64,000 nucleotides of DNA from an uncultured Clostridium sp. GTDB lineage: Bacteria > Bacillota > Clostridia > Oscillospirales > Acutalibacteraceae. The DNA lies in assembly GCA_958422185.1 (NCBI GenBank), contig CATZNW010000006.1, positions 1 through 64,000 of the forward strand, written 5' to 3'. Under the pieces are notes generated by a model. The model did no database searches. It saw only the letters and a list, made by a program, of their open reading frames with translations, and had not been told where the DNA came from. The translations under genes and the position numbers were made by a program. Shown here piece by piece: positions 56,896 to 64,000 of this stretch (position 1 is its first letter; every line of letters begins with the position of its first letter).

Positions 56896-57156
56896 ATGGT
56901 AAGCAAAACAGTTAAAGTTGTTGATAAAATGGGATTTCATATGCGACCGGCAAATATATTTGTAAGTGAAATGGCAAAATACCAGTCAGATATTACACTT
57001 GAAGCCGGCGATAAGGAGATCAACGGTAAAAGCATTATGAATATCATGGCTGCCTGCATCAAGTACGGCACGGATGTAACGATCAAATGCAGCGGCCCGG
57101 ATGAGGCCGAGATGCTTGAAAAAGCTGCCTCAATGATAGAAAACGGAATGGACTGA
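56896..57156 (+). CDS. ptsH: Phosphocarrier protein HPr
   Basis: 86 residues. His15, the phosphorylation site for Enzyme I, lies in GFHMRPA; the residue between His and Arg is Met rather than the usual Ala. Ser46, the HPr-kinase site, is present in NGKSIMNIMA, so control of carbon catabolite repression is possible. The ATG at 56896 follows AGAGGTG; a GTG three codons earlier is also in frame. It sits 26 bases after fruA and one base before ptsI. Encoding HPr in a sugar operon suggests it may be the main or only HPr. Confidence 0.93.
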   Translation: MVSKTVKVVDKMGFHMRPANIFVSEMAKYQSDITLEAGDKEINGKSIMNIMAACIKYGTDVTIKCSGPDEAEMLEKAASMIENGMD

Positions 57157-57157
57157 T

Positions 57158-58792
57158 ATGGGAATTTCTAAAACTTACAGCGGTACCGCTGTGTCCGAGG
57201 GTTACGGAATAGGAAACGCGGTTGTGATAAAAGAGGCAAAACTTGATTATTCCGGTGTTGAATATTCCGGGGCGGATAATGAGTGCAGAAGACTGGATGG
57301 CGCAGTAGAGCGTTACACTGCCGAAACAAAAGCGCTTATTGATTCGCTGAAGCAAGAGGCGGGAGAGAAAAACGCCGAAATACTTGAAGGGCACCTTGTC
57401 ATGCTTGCGGATCCGTTTATGATAGGGCAGATGAAAGAGAATATTACTTCTTCATCCATGACTGCCGAAAGAGCGGTAGACGAAGTGTGCGGAATGTTCT
57501 ATGCCATGTTCTCTGCAACGGATGATGAACTGACCCGGCAGCGCGCCACCGATGTAAACGATATTAAAAACAGCCTTCTGAAGATCCTGCTCGGGATAGA
57601 AGAGGTAGATATTGCGCGTGTGCCGAAGGGCTCAGTGCTTATAGCGTCCGATTTCACACCGAGTATGACCTCTAAGATCAATCCGCAGAACGTGGAAGCC
57701 ATTATAGGCGAGGTGGGGGGAGTTACCTCCCACAGCGCCATTATCGCTAGGGCGATGGGAATACCCTGCATTTTGGGCGTTACCAACGCAGATCATATTT
57801 TTAATTCCGGGGAATGTCTTGTTGTTGATGCGGTCAAGGGTGTGGTCATCTCCTCCCCGTCCGCAGAAGAGATAACAAAATATTCCGGTCTGAAGGAGCA
57901 GGAGAAAAAGGAAAGACTCTTGCTTAAAGAATATATAAACAAGCCGACCGTAACAAAAGGCGGCTTAACTAAAGCTGTTTATGCCAACATTGCAAAGCCT
58001 CAGGATGTTCATTCCGCGGTTGTAAACGGAGCGGAGGGAATAGGGCTTTTCCGCACGGAATTCCTTTATATGGACCGTGCTCAGGCGCCGTCAGAAGATG
58101 AGCAGTTTGAGGCATACAGCACTGTTGCGAAGGCGATGGGCGGCAAGGAAGTGATTATCCGCACACTGGATGTCGGCGGAGATAAACATATTCCTTATCT
58201 TCAGATAGAAAAGGAAGATAACCCGTTCATGGGTCTTCGCGCAATAAGGTACTGCCTGAAAAATACACAGCTTTTTAAAACTCAGCTCAAAGCTTTGCTG
58301 CGCGCAGCATGTTTCGGAAATATTAAGATCATGCTTCCGCTCGTATGCACGGTTGATGAGGTGTTGAGGGCAAAAATGCTGCTTGGCGAATGTAAGGCGG
58401 AACTGGAGTCTAAAGGTGTTCAGTTCAAAAAGGATATTGAACTCGGCGTAATGATAGAGACACCGGCAGCCGTGTTTATATCGGATGAACTTGCCGCGGT
58501 AACGGATTTCTTCAGTATCGGCACAAATGACCTGACCGGCTATACAATGGCCGCGGACAGGGGGAACAGAGAAGTGTCTTACCTTTATGATTCAAATAAT
58601 CCTGCCGTTTTAAGAGCAATAGAAGCCGTTATTCAAAACGCGAAAAAAGCAGGTATACCCGTTGGTATGTGCGGAGAAGCTGCATCGGATCCGGATATGA
58701 TCCCGCGCCTTATAGAGTGGGGACTTGACGAATTTTCCGTTTCATCATCGGCAATACTCAAGACCCGCAAGTTGATCTGCGAATACGAATAA
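57158..58792 (+). CDS. ptsI: PTS Enzyme I
   Basis: 544 residues, slightly shorter than the usual 570. It takes phosphate from phosphoenolpyruvate to HPr. The active His is in GGVTSHSAIIARAMG (about 190). The PEP-binding barrel has GIGLFRTEFLYM, DVGGDKHIPYL, MLPLVCTVDE, SIGTNDLTGYTMAADRGN and the catalytic Cys in PVGMCGEAASDP. The start lies one base after the ptsH stop and has only a weak ribosome-binding site, consistent with coupling. It completes the pathway PEP-EI-HPr-EIIA-EIIB-fructose within one operon. Confidence 0.96.
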   Translation: MGISKTYSGTAVSEGYGIGNAVVIKEAKLDYSGVEYSGADNECRRLDGAVERYTAETKALIDSLKQEAGEKNAEILEGHLVMLADPFMIGQMKENITSSSMTAERAVDEVCGMFYAMFSATDDELTRQRATDVNDIKNSLLKILLGIEEVDIARVPKGSVLIASDFTPSMTSKINPQNVEAIIGEVGGVTSHSAIIARAMGIPCILGVTNADHIFNSGECLVVDAVKGVVISSPSAEEITKYSGLKEQEKKERLLLKEYINKPTVTKGGLTKAVYANIAKPQDVHSAVVNGAEGIGLFRTEFLYMDRAQAPSEDEQFEAYSTVAKAMGGKEVIIRTLDVGGDKHIPYLQIEKEDNPFMGLRAIRYCLKNTQLFKTQLKALLRAACFGNIKIMLPLVCTVDEVLRAKMLLGECKAELESKGVQFKKDIELGVMIETPAAVFISDELAAVTDFFSIGTNDLTGYTMAADRGNREVSYLYDSNNPAVLRAIEAVIQNAKKAGIPVGMCGEAASDPDMIPRLIEWGLDEFSVSSSAILKTRKLICEYE

Positions 58793-58805
58793 ATTGTATT
58801 TAAGT

Positions 58806-58834
58806 TTAAAGCGCCCCGAAAAACGGAGCGCTTT
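58806..58834 (+). other. Hairpin after ptsI
   Basis: TTAAAGCGC(C)CCG pairs with CGG(A)GCGCTTTAA with a C-A mismatch. No T-tract follows, so it is a weak terminator at best. Confidence 0.45.
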
Positions 58835-58883
58835 AAGCCATATAAAACCATATGATAAAGCATTTGTTTAAGGAGGAATGATT

Positions 58884-59459
58884 ATGCTTAAAGATTTAGG
58901 GGTAAAGCCGTATTTGTATCCTATGCCTGTACTTATGATTGCCACTTACTGCCCTGACGGCAGCGTAGATGTAATGAATATGGCATGGGGCGGGATCTGT
59001 GATGAAAATATGGTTGCGCTCAATATTACGGAATCGCATAAAACTTCGCAAAATATTAAAGAAAGAAGGGCGTTCACGCTCAGTATTGCCGATATCGATC
59101 ATATTGAAGCGGCGGATTTCTTCGGTATAGCGTCGGGTAATAAAATGAGTGATAAATTTGAACGCTCGGGTCTGCATGCTGAAAAGAGCAGCCGTGTTGA
59201 CGCTCCTGTGGTAACGGATTTTCCGCTTACTCTTGAATGCAGGGTCAAGGAACTGCAGCATTCAGATGCCGGTTTTCGTGTTTTGGGTGAGATCGTAAAT
59301 GTGCTTGCGGATGAAAAAGTGCTTGATGAAAAGGGCAGGGTAGATCCAACCAAACTTAACGCCTTTGTTTTTGATCAGTTCCAGAGCGGCTATTACGCGA
59401 TCGGTGAAAAAGTAGGTCAGGCTTGGAAAACCGGCGCCGGTCTTATGGACAAAGACTGA
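58884..59459 (+). CDS. Flavin reductase-like (FMN-binding split barrel) protein
   Basis: 191 residues. The split-barrel pattern is PVLMIATYCPDGSVDVMNMAWGG, then MVALNITESHKTSQNIKERRAFTLSIAD and the late LTLECRVKELQ, as in anaerobic flavoredoxin-type proteins that bind FMN. There is no export signal. AAGGAGG precedes; the ATG at 58884 is eight bases away and is preferred to the ATG at 58878, one base away. The electron partner is unknown. A terminator follows, facing the cupin gene. Confidence 0.88.
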   Translation: MLKDLGVKPYLYPMPVLMIATYCPDGSVDVMNMAWGGICDENMVALNITESHKTSQNIKERRAFTLSIADIDHIEAADFFGIASGNKMSDKFERSGLHAEKSSRVDAPVVTDFPLTLECRVKELQHSDAGFRVLGEIVNVLADEKVLDEKGRVDPTKLNAFVFDQFQSGYYAIGEKVGQAWKTGAGLMDKD

Positions 59460-59480
59460 CAATTCTAAATCGCACGAATA

Positions 59481-59508
59481 AAAAACGCAGCCCGCGGCTG
59501 CGTTTTTT
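59481..59508. terminator. Bidirectional terminator
   Basis: AAAAACGCAGCC-CGC-GGCTGCGTTTTT; T6 on plus and T5 on minus. Shared by the flavin reductase and cupin genes. Confidence 0.92.
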
Positions 59509-59526
59509 ATCGTTTTATTCGTCTTA

Positions 59527-59955
59527 TTAAAGTTTGCTGTATTCCTCATCCGTAACAGGCTCGCACCATTCGTTTGAGGTATCCTCGCCCGGTACTTCGA
59601 CCGCGAGGTGAGAAAACCAGCTGTTTTTCTTTGCGCCATGCCAGTGCTTAACATTCGCGGGAATAACAACTACGTCGCCCGGTTTCAGGCTCTGGGCTGC
59701 TTTGCCTTCTTCCTGATACCAGCCTTCACCGCCGGTAACAAGCAGAATCTGACCGCCGCCTTGGGTAGCGTGGTGAATGTGCCAGTTGTTGCGGCAGGCG
59801 GGTTCAAAAGTAACATTCCCTATACCGACTCCGCTGGTTGTGAGCATTTTAAGATAACTCTGTCCTATAAAATACTGCGCGAAAGCGTCGTTCGGTTCTC
59901 CGGTTTCGAATACGGCGCCGCCGCCGAGGGCTTTTTTTATTTCGCTGTCATTCAT
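59527..59955 (-). CDS. Cupin-domain protein
   Basis: 142 residues. One cupin barrel: metal ligands in WHIHHATQGGGQILLVTGGEGWYQ (His-x-His and a Gln/Glu region) and HWHGAKKN (His), as in the YhhW/quercetinase-like single-domain cupins often found beside carboxymuconolactone decarboxylases. The start is the ATG at 59955; the ATG three codons earlier is too close to the AGGGAG site. Cytoplasmic. It has a likely promoter, TTGACT-17-TATATA. The substrate is unknown. Confidence 0.88.
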   Translation of the reverse strand: MNDSEIKKALGGGAVFETGEPNDAFAQYFIGQSYLKMLTTSGVGIGNVTFEPACRNNWHIHHATQGGGQILLVTGGEGWYQEEGKAAQSLKPGDVVVIPANVKHWHGAKKNSWFSHLAVEVPGEDTSNEWCEPVTDEEYSKL

Positions 59956-59989
59956 TATAAGCATCTCCCTTATATTTGATTAAATATAT

Positions 59990-60018
59990 TATATATCTTG
60001 AAGTATGCTTTAAGTCAA
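59990..60018 (-). promoter_or_regulatory. Promoter of the cupin gene
   Basis: Minus strand TTGACT (60013-60018), 17-bp spacer, TATATA (59990-59995). Confidence 0.5.
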
Positions 60019-60099
60019 TACCTTATTTCATATTTTCATAATAAGATGCGGAACTTAGAAAATATTTTTATAAATCAATAAAATATTCTTAAATTTGTA

Positions 60100-60128
60100 T
60101 TGTTTTTGTGTGATTTATTTAATATAAT
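60100..60128 (+). promoter_or_regulatory. Promoter of the metallophosphoesterase gene
   Basis: TTGTTT (60100-60105), 17-bp spacer, TATAAT (60123-60128). Confidence 0.6.
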
Positions 60129-60177
60129 CAAATAGTAGTTAAATTTTTTTGTTAAAACTGCCGAAGCGAGGGGTCGA

Positions 60178-61755
60178 ATGAAAAAAGATCTTAAAATGGT
60201 GTTGACCATAGTTTTGGCGTGCGTAATGGCTCCTCTTTGCATATGGGGCGTTTCTCGCGTTATGCTGAAAAGCGAGGAAAACATGATGGTGTCCGGCGAA
60301 TGGGAGGAAATCAATTGGAGCGCCGCACAGGAATTTGATCCCCTGGACGAATCGCTTTACCATACGATAGATGTGCCCAAAGGAGAGCCATTCCGTTTGC
60401 TTGCTCTGACCGATATCCATTACAGAAACGGAGGCTGGTACGGCACATGGGCGCTTAATTATCAAAATTCTAAAACAGACAGGGATCTGCGGGAACTGGC
60501 AAAAGAAGCGGATCCTGATCTGATCATCGTCTGCGGAGATATAGAATCCGGTACGCTGAACGATATGAACTATAAACATTTTACTGAAGTGATGGACGGT
60601 ATCGGCATACCGTGGACCGTTGTTTTCGGAAATCATGACGCAGAGCACAGATTTGATAAGTCTGGGCTTATGTCCTATCTTCTTCGGTCCGAATACTCCG
60701 TATTCCGTCAGGGACCTACAAATCTTGGTATAGAAAAGGAAGAATGCCTGGATTCTTCGCTTTATGATCCTGATATCGATAAGTATGCAGGAGGGCTCGG
60801 AAATACTGTTATAAATCTTCGCGATCCCGATTCCGGACAGATCTATTACGCCTTTATTCTTATGGATACGGGAGACTGGCAGAACATGGCGGGAAATCAA
60901 ACCGCAAAACATCGCGCGGATAAGGGCGCAAGGCCGTTTTCCAGAACGGGAGTGGGATTAACGAACAGGCAGATCAAATGGTATGAATGGGTGGTAGACG
61001 GACTTTCGTCATATAATCAGTCCTTAGGCGCTGATGAGGATTCTGCTGCACCGGAGAGCATGTTTATCTGCCATATCGGTATGAAAGCCATGGATTATGC
61101 CGCAATACTTTCCCAGTATGAAAACAGCTGGGGAGGCCATTATACAAAAGGCGGCTATGATCATAATGATCTGCCCTTTCATACGGAGGCTGAATGGTCC
61201 CGCCCGGCAGACAGACCCTATATCGAGTACGATACGTCGGATGAAAATATCACATCAGATCCCGTACTTATGCAGCGTGTTGAGGAATATAACCAAAATT
61301 CCGCTGAACAATCGGGGAACGACGCTATTGCACAGTACTGGCTGCTTGCTGACAATACGAAACGGGAAGATTATATCAGCGGCAGAAACAAGGATTATCC
61401 CCAACCAATGCATATTCGGGAGCTCGTTTCCATAATTGACGAGGCTTATGCCGTTCACCGCGAAAATGATCTGTTTTTAAGTGCCGTGCTTGAAAAAGGC
61501 AGCACGAACCGTATCGTAACCGGCCATAATCACTGCGACGGCTATGAGGTCATGTTTGACGGAATTACATATACTTCCGTTGTTAAAACGGGTGATATTT
61601 ATGCGGATAAAGAGTGTGATATGGGAAATCACGGCGGCAGTCTTTTTGTAATTACAAACCATAATCGCACGATCAGTGTGGAGAGCCGTGCGATCTTTAC
61701 GAAAAAAAGCGATTATCTTTCAAAACGTTATCCGCGCCCGGTTGCGGAATGGTGA
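60178..61755 (+). CDS. Membrane-anchored calcineurin-like metallophosphoesterase
   Basis: 525 residues. One N-terminal membrane helix (about 7-28) is followed by a phosphoesterase domain outside the membrane. Metal ligands are in LTDIHYRNG (Asp, His), VCGDIESG (Asp), FGNHDAEH (Asn, His) and FICHIGMK (His), VTGHNHCDG (His-x-His). It matches the Dcr2-like purple-phosphatase branch. Substrates could be phosphomono- or diesters on the cell surface; unknown. GAGGGG precedes the ATG. It lies about 100 bases before a GPH symporter with no terminator between them, so the two may be one transcript. Confidence 0.9.
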   Translation: MKKDLKMVLTIVLACVMAPLCIWGVSRVMLKSEENMMVSGEWEEINWSAAQEFDPLDESLYHTIDVPKGEPFRLLALTDIHYRNGGWYGTWALNYQNSKTDRDLRELAKEADPDLIIVCGDIESGTLNDMNYKHFTEVMDGIGIPWTVVFGNHDAEHRFDKSGLMSYLLRSEYSVFRQGPTNLGIEKEECLDSSLYDPDIDKYAGGLGNTVINLRDPDSGQIYYAFILMDTGDWQNMAGNQTAKHRADKGARPFSRTGVGLTNRQIKWYEWVVDGLSSYNQSLGADEDSAAPESMFICHIGMKAMDYAAILSQYENSWGGHYTKGGYDHNDLPFHTEAEWSRPADRPYIEYDTSDENITSDPVLMQRVEEYNQNSAEQSGNDAIAQYWLLADNTKREDYISGRNKDYPQPMHIRELVSIIDEAYAVHRENDLFLSAVLEKGSTNRIVTGHNHCDGYEVMFDGITYTSVVKTGDIYADKECDMGNHGGSLFVITNHNRTISVESRAIFTKKSDYLSKRYPRPVAEW

Positions 61756-61858
61756 AAAAAGGCAGTTGGGAATAAATCATGCGTTTTGAAAAACAATAAT
61801 TTTAAGCATCTGCGGCATTGCCGCTTTGCAATAAAACCCCGGAAATGAGGTAATTATC

Positions 61859-63253
61859 ATGAAAGAAAAAGCAGTGAAACCATTTGGTATAAAAGATAAG
61901 CTGGGATATATGTTCGGCGATTTCGGAAATGATTTTACATTTCTGCTGTCTTCGTCATTTCTTCTTAAATTTTATACAGACGTTATGGCAGTGGACGCAT
62001 ATGTGGTGGGTATCGTTATGATGGTCGCCAGAATCGTGGATGCTTTTACGGATATTGGAATGGGCAGGATCTGTGACAGAAGCAAGGACACAAAAAACGG
62101 CAAATTCAAGCCGTGGATCCTAAGAATGTGCGGACCGGTTGCGGTCTTTTCATTTCTGATGTATCAAAGTTCGCTTGCCGATATGCCGTACGCTGCTAAA
62201 ATTGCGTATTTATTTGTAACGTATATTCTTTGGGGTTCTGTTTTTTATACTGCGATAAATATTCCCTACGGATCCATGGCTTCGGCAATTTCTCCGGATC
62301 CCGGGGACCGGCAGTCCCTTTCAACTTTCAGAACCATGGGCGGCGCTCTTGCCGGCGCGGTGGTAACGGCGGGCATTCCCCTTGTTGCGTATGATAAGAT
62401 CAACGGAAACGATGTTCTGAACGGGCCGCGCTTTACGATTATTGCCGGCGCATGCTCTGTTTTTGCCATAATCTGTTATCTGCTTTGCTATAATATGTGT
62501 ACGGAGCGTGTTAAGATAACCGTGACCGAAGAACAGCTGAAGCGAAACAGCGTGGGCGTAATGTTCAAGAACGCTTTAAAAAACCGAGCCCTGCTTTCCC
62601 TTATAGTTGCATCTATATTTATGCTTATCGCCCAGCTTACTTTGCAACAGATGGCAAATTATGTTTTTCCGAATTATTACGGAAATGCAAAGGCACAGAC
62701 GCTTTCCATGGTCATGATGGGCGTAGGAATGGTTGTTGCCGCATTCGCCGCAAAGCCTCTTGCCAACAAATTCGGAAAGGCAGAGATAGGCGCGGTCTCA
62801 AACTTTGCTGCGGGTATAATCTGCATAGTGCTTTATTTTATCCGCCCGCAGAACGTATTTGTTTACGCTGCTTTTCAGATGATAAGCTGGATAGGGTTAG
62901 GTGTGTTCCAGATAGTGGCATGGGCGCTTGTAACGGATGTTATAGATTATTCGGAGATCAAAAACGGTATAAGAGAAGACGGCGCTGTTTACGGCCTTTA
63001 TTCTTTTGCACGTAAAATGGGTCAGGCTGCCACATCGGGTCTCGTAGGCGGCTTGCTTTCGCTTGTCGGCTATAATGAAACGACCGGATTTGACCCTGAG
63101 GTTAAAGAGGGGATATTTGATATAGCTACTCTTGTTCCTGCGGTGGGTTTTATCCTTCTTGCGGTCGTTTTGTGGTTCTGGTATCCGCTTCATAAAAAAC
63201 AGGTGGATGAGGACGTTCGTATCCTTAAAGAAAAGCATGGTTCCGATCAGTGA
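61859..63253 (+). CDS. GPH-family glycoside:cation symporter (second)
   Basis: 464 residues, twelve membrane helices. The GPH pattern is ITDIGMGRICDRSKDTKNGKFKPWI between helices 2 and 3 (as FTDIGMGRICDRS, then NGKFKPWI), DPGDRQSLSTFRTMGG, and the late VTDVIDYSEIKNGIREDGAVYGLYSF. It differs clearly from the copy at 47387, so it likely has another substrate. GAGGTAA precedes the ATG. The convergent neighbour is a GH95-like fucosidase, so fucosylated oligosaccharides are one candidate; the metallophosphoesterase upstream gives no further clue. Confidence 0.92.
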   Translation: MKEKAVKPFGIKDKLGYMFGDFGNDFTFLLSSSFLLKFYTDVMAVDAYVVGIVMMVARIVDAFTDIGMGRICDRSKDTKNGKFKPWILRMCGPVAVFSFLMYQSSLADMPYAAKIAYLFVTYILWGSVFYTAINIPYGSMASAISPDPGDRQSLSTFRTMGGALAGAVVTAGIPLVAYDKINGNDVLNGPRFTIIAGACSVFAIICYLLCYNMCTERVKITVTEEQLKRNSVGVMFKNALKNRALLSLIVASIFMLIAQLTLQQMANYVFPNYYGNAKAQTLSMVMMGVGMVVAAFAAKPLANKFGKAEIGAVSNFAAGIICIVLYFIRPQNVFVYAAFQMISWIGLGVFQIVAWALVTDVIDYSEIKNGIREDGAVYGLYSFARKMGQAATSGLVGGLLSLVGYNETTGFDPEVKEGIFDIATLVPAVGFILLAVVLWFWYPLHKKQVDEDVRILKEKHGSDQ

Positions 63254-63282
63254 TCGTTCGAAAATCAAAATTAGGCAAAGAA

Positions 63283-63312
63283 AGCGGCCGGGAAGTACCC
63301 GGCCGCTGTTTT
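63283..63312. terminator. Terminator between convergent genes
   Basis: A perfect 10-bp stem AGCGGCCGGG / CCCGGCCGCT, loop AAGTA, then GTTTTT. Good on plus; the minus-side T-tract is weaker (TTCTTT). Confidence 0.88.
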
Positions 63313-63323
63313 TCGCTTAATAC

Positions 63324-64000
63324 TCACATATTAAATTCAATCGTTTTTGTTTCGCCGGCAGAGAATGGAACGGACCGTGTTTCCTGCGACAGTCCGCAGG
63401 ATACGTCAATTGTCTGCGCAATGTCTGAGGTGATCGTAACGCTTGCCGTGCCGGCGTTGATATCCCATGTGAGATCGTCTATAACTGCTCTTGTCCTTGC
63501 GCGTATTCCTGTTATGCTGCCTGTGTCAAAACCGCTTGTCGGCAGGCACGGAAGTATCTCCATAACGCCTGTGTCTGAAAAAACAAGACTTTCGCTGATT
63601 ATCCCGAGGTAACCTATTGCAAAATCAGTGCAGTAGCAGCTGCTTCTGTCAAAATTATGATTCGTCATGAGGGAATTATAGTAGATCCTGCTGTTCATAA
63701 GATCAGCAAGCGCGTCGCTCAGAGCGCCGCGGTCCTTCAGCCTTGCGGCGATCAGACTTCTGTGAACAAGCGCATGGCTTGCCTCATTTTCCGCCTCTCT
63801 GTTTTCAACCGCCTGAATGCATGCGCTGCGCAGTTTTTCATCGTCTTGTGTTTCCATCATAGGCCATGCGCAGTAAAGATGGCTGAGGTGCCTGTGTTCG
63901 TTGTTTTCTTCAAACTGGTTGCACGCCCATTCTTTCAGCGCGCCGGTTTCATCGTAAAGGTACGGCGGCAGCTTTTCTTTGAGTTCTTCCCATTTGTCTG
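63324..64000 (-). CDS. GH95-like alpha-L-fucosidase, C-terminal part (runs off the window)
   Basis: The last 225 codons of a larger gene whose start is beyond position 64000. The reading frame stays open through the window edge; the ATG at 63860 is internal. The sequence has the GH95 hallmark EHRHLSHLY, then ALVHRSLIAARLKD, the SDTGVMEILPCLP turn and the GSITGIRARTRAVIDDLTW end, all as in family 95 fucosidases/galactosidases. In most GH95 proteins the GHG-L motif reads GHGLAHR; here it is ASHALVHR, and the usual 'DGNFG' reads TDFAIG, so the substrate may differ. It ends with an Ig-like beta tail (SVTITSDIAQTIDVSC). Whether it is secreted cannot be seen. Confidence 0.85.
   Translation of the reverse strand, partial: DKWEELKEKLPPYLYDETGALKEWACNQFEENNEHRHLSHLYCAWPMMETQDDEKLRSACIQAVENREAENEASHALVHRSLIAARLKDRGALSDALADLMNSRIYYNSLMTNHNFDRSSCYCTDFAIGYLGIISESLVFSDTGVMEILPCLPTSGFDTGSITGIRARTRAVIDDLTWDINAGTASVTITSDIAQTIDVSCGLSQETRSVPFSAGETKTIEFNM

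Noticed and set aside
1..64000. tRNA, rRNA, insertion sequence, prophage, toxin-antitoxin or CRISPR features
   Set aside because: None was seen on either strand when reading the gaps and gene ends; a tRNAscan-SE and IS search would settle it.

Overview
The window comes from the chromosome of an anaerobic, low-to-moderate G+C Gram-positive bacterium, most likely a Clostridia member of the Oscillospirales or a related gut lineage. Evidence: strong AGGAGG-type ribosome-binding sites, many near-consensus TTGACA-17-TATAAT promoters, U-tailed intrinsic terminators, a class B sortase with a cell-wall substrate, an LCP protein, oxygen-sensitive enzymes (NrdD/NrdG, radical SAM), NfnAB electron bifurcation, a split transketolase and the GGGtGRT/NifU-like pair. 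I saw no rRNA, tRNA, insertion sequence, prophage or CRISPR array. Genes are dense, in short operons on both strands.

Layout. 0.2-4 kb: a membrane protein of unknown function, a GNAT-like protein and rsmA. 4-7.6 kb: a heterodimeric ABC exporter. 7.7-10.4 kb: a surface group (SPDTG-anchored protein, class B sortase, LCP protein with a His/Arg-rich head). 10.4-12.3 kb: split transketolase. 12.4-15.3 kb: five overlapping genes (small membrane protein, two GtrA paralogues, HAD phosphatase, MBL hydrolase). 15.8-18.1 kb (minus): two zinc-ribbon membrane proteins, one an M48 protease, behind a long structured leader with a terminator next to the ribosome-binding site. 18.2-21 kb: nrdD-nrdG. 21.3-22.2 kb: TPP riboswitch and thiT. 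22.3-30.5 kb: GH5-type hydrolase, GGGtGRT/NifU-like pair, an orphan PqqD-like protein, HAD, alkaline-phosphatase-superfamily, PI-PLC-like and PHP proteins. 30.5-34.2 kb (minus): ywiB-like, argS, radical SAM/SPASM. 34.3-40.4 kb: an unknown protein, serC-serA, a DRE-TIM aldolase and DAHP synthase. 40.5-43.3 kb: a TrpXYZ-like ABC importer. 43.4-45.6 kb: a two-component system. 45.7-46.4 kb: bioY under a BirA box. 46.5-50.5 kb: SDR, GPH symporter and GH51 arabinofuranosidase. 50.7-52.9 kb: nfnAB. 53-58.8 kb: a complete fructose PTS operon including HPr and Enzyme I. 58.9-64 kb: flavin reductase, cupin, metallophosphoesterase, a second GPH symporter and the C-terminal part of a GH95-like fucosidase running off the window.

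Together the genes describe a sugar-fermenting anaerobe. Fructose enters by PTS, arabinosides and probably fucosylated or other plant/host glycans enter by symporters and are cleaved inside the cell, and NfnAB balances NADPH against ferredoxin. Serine and aromatic precursors are made locally, while thiamine and biotin are scavenged. The observation I consider most likely to be new is the roughly 200-nt leader upstream of the zinc-ribbon/M48 operon (17.85-18.08 kb). It has an 18-bp closing stem, nested helices, a strong terminator, and a segment able to form a competing antiterminator.
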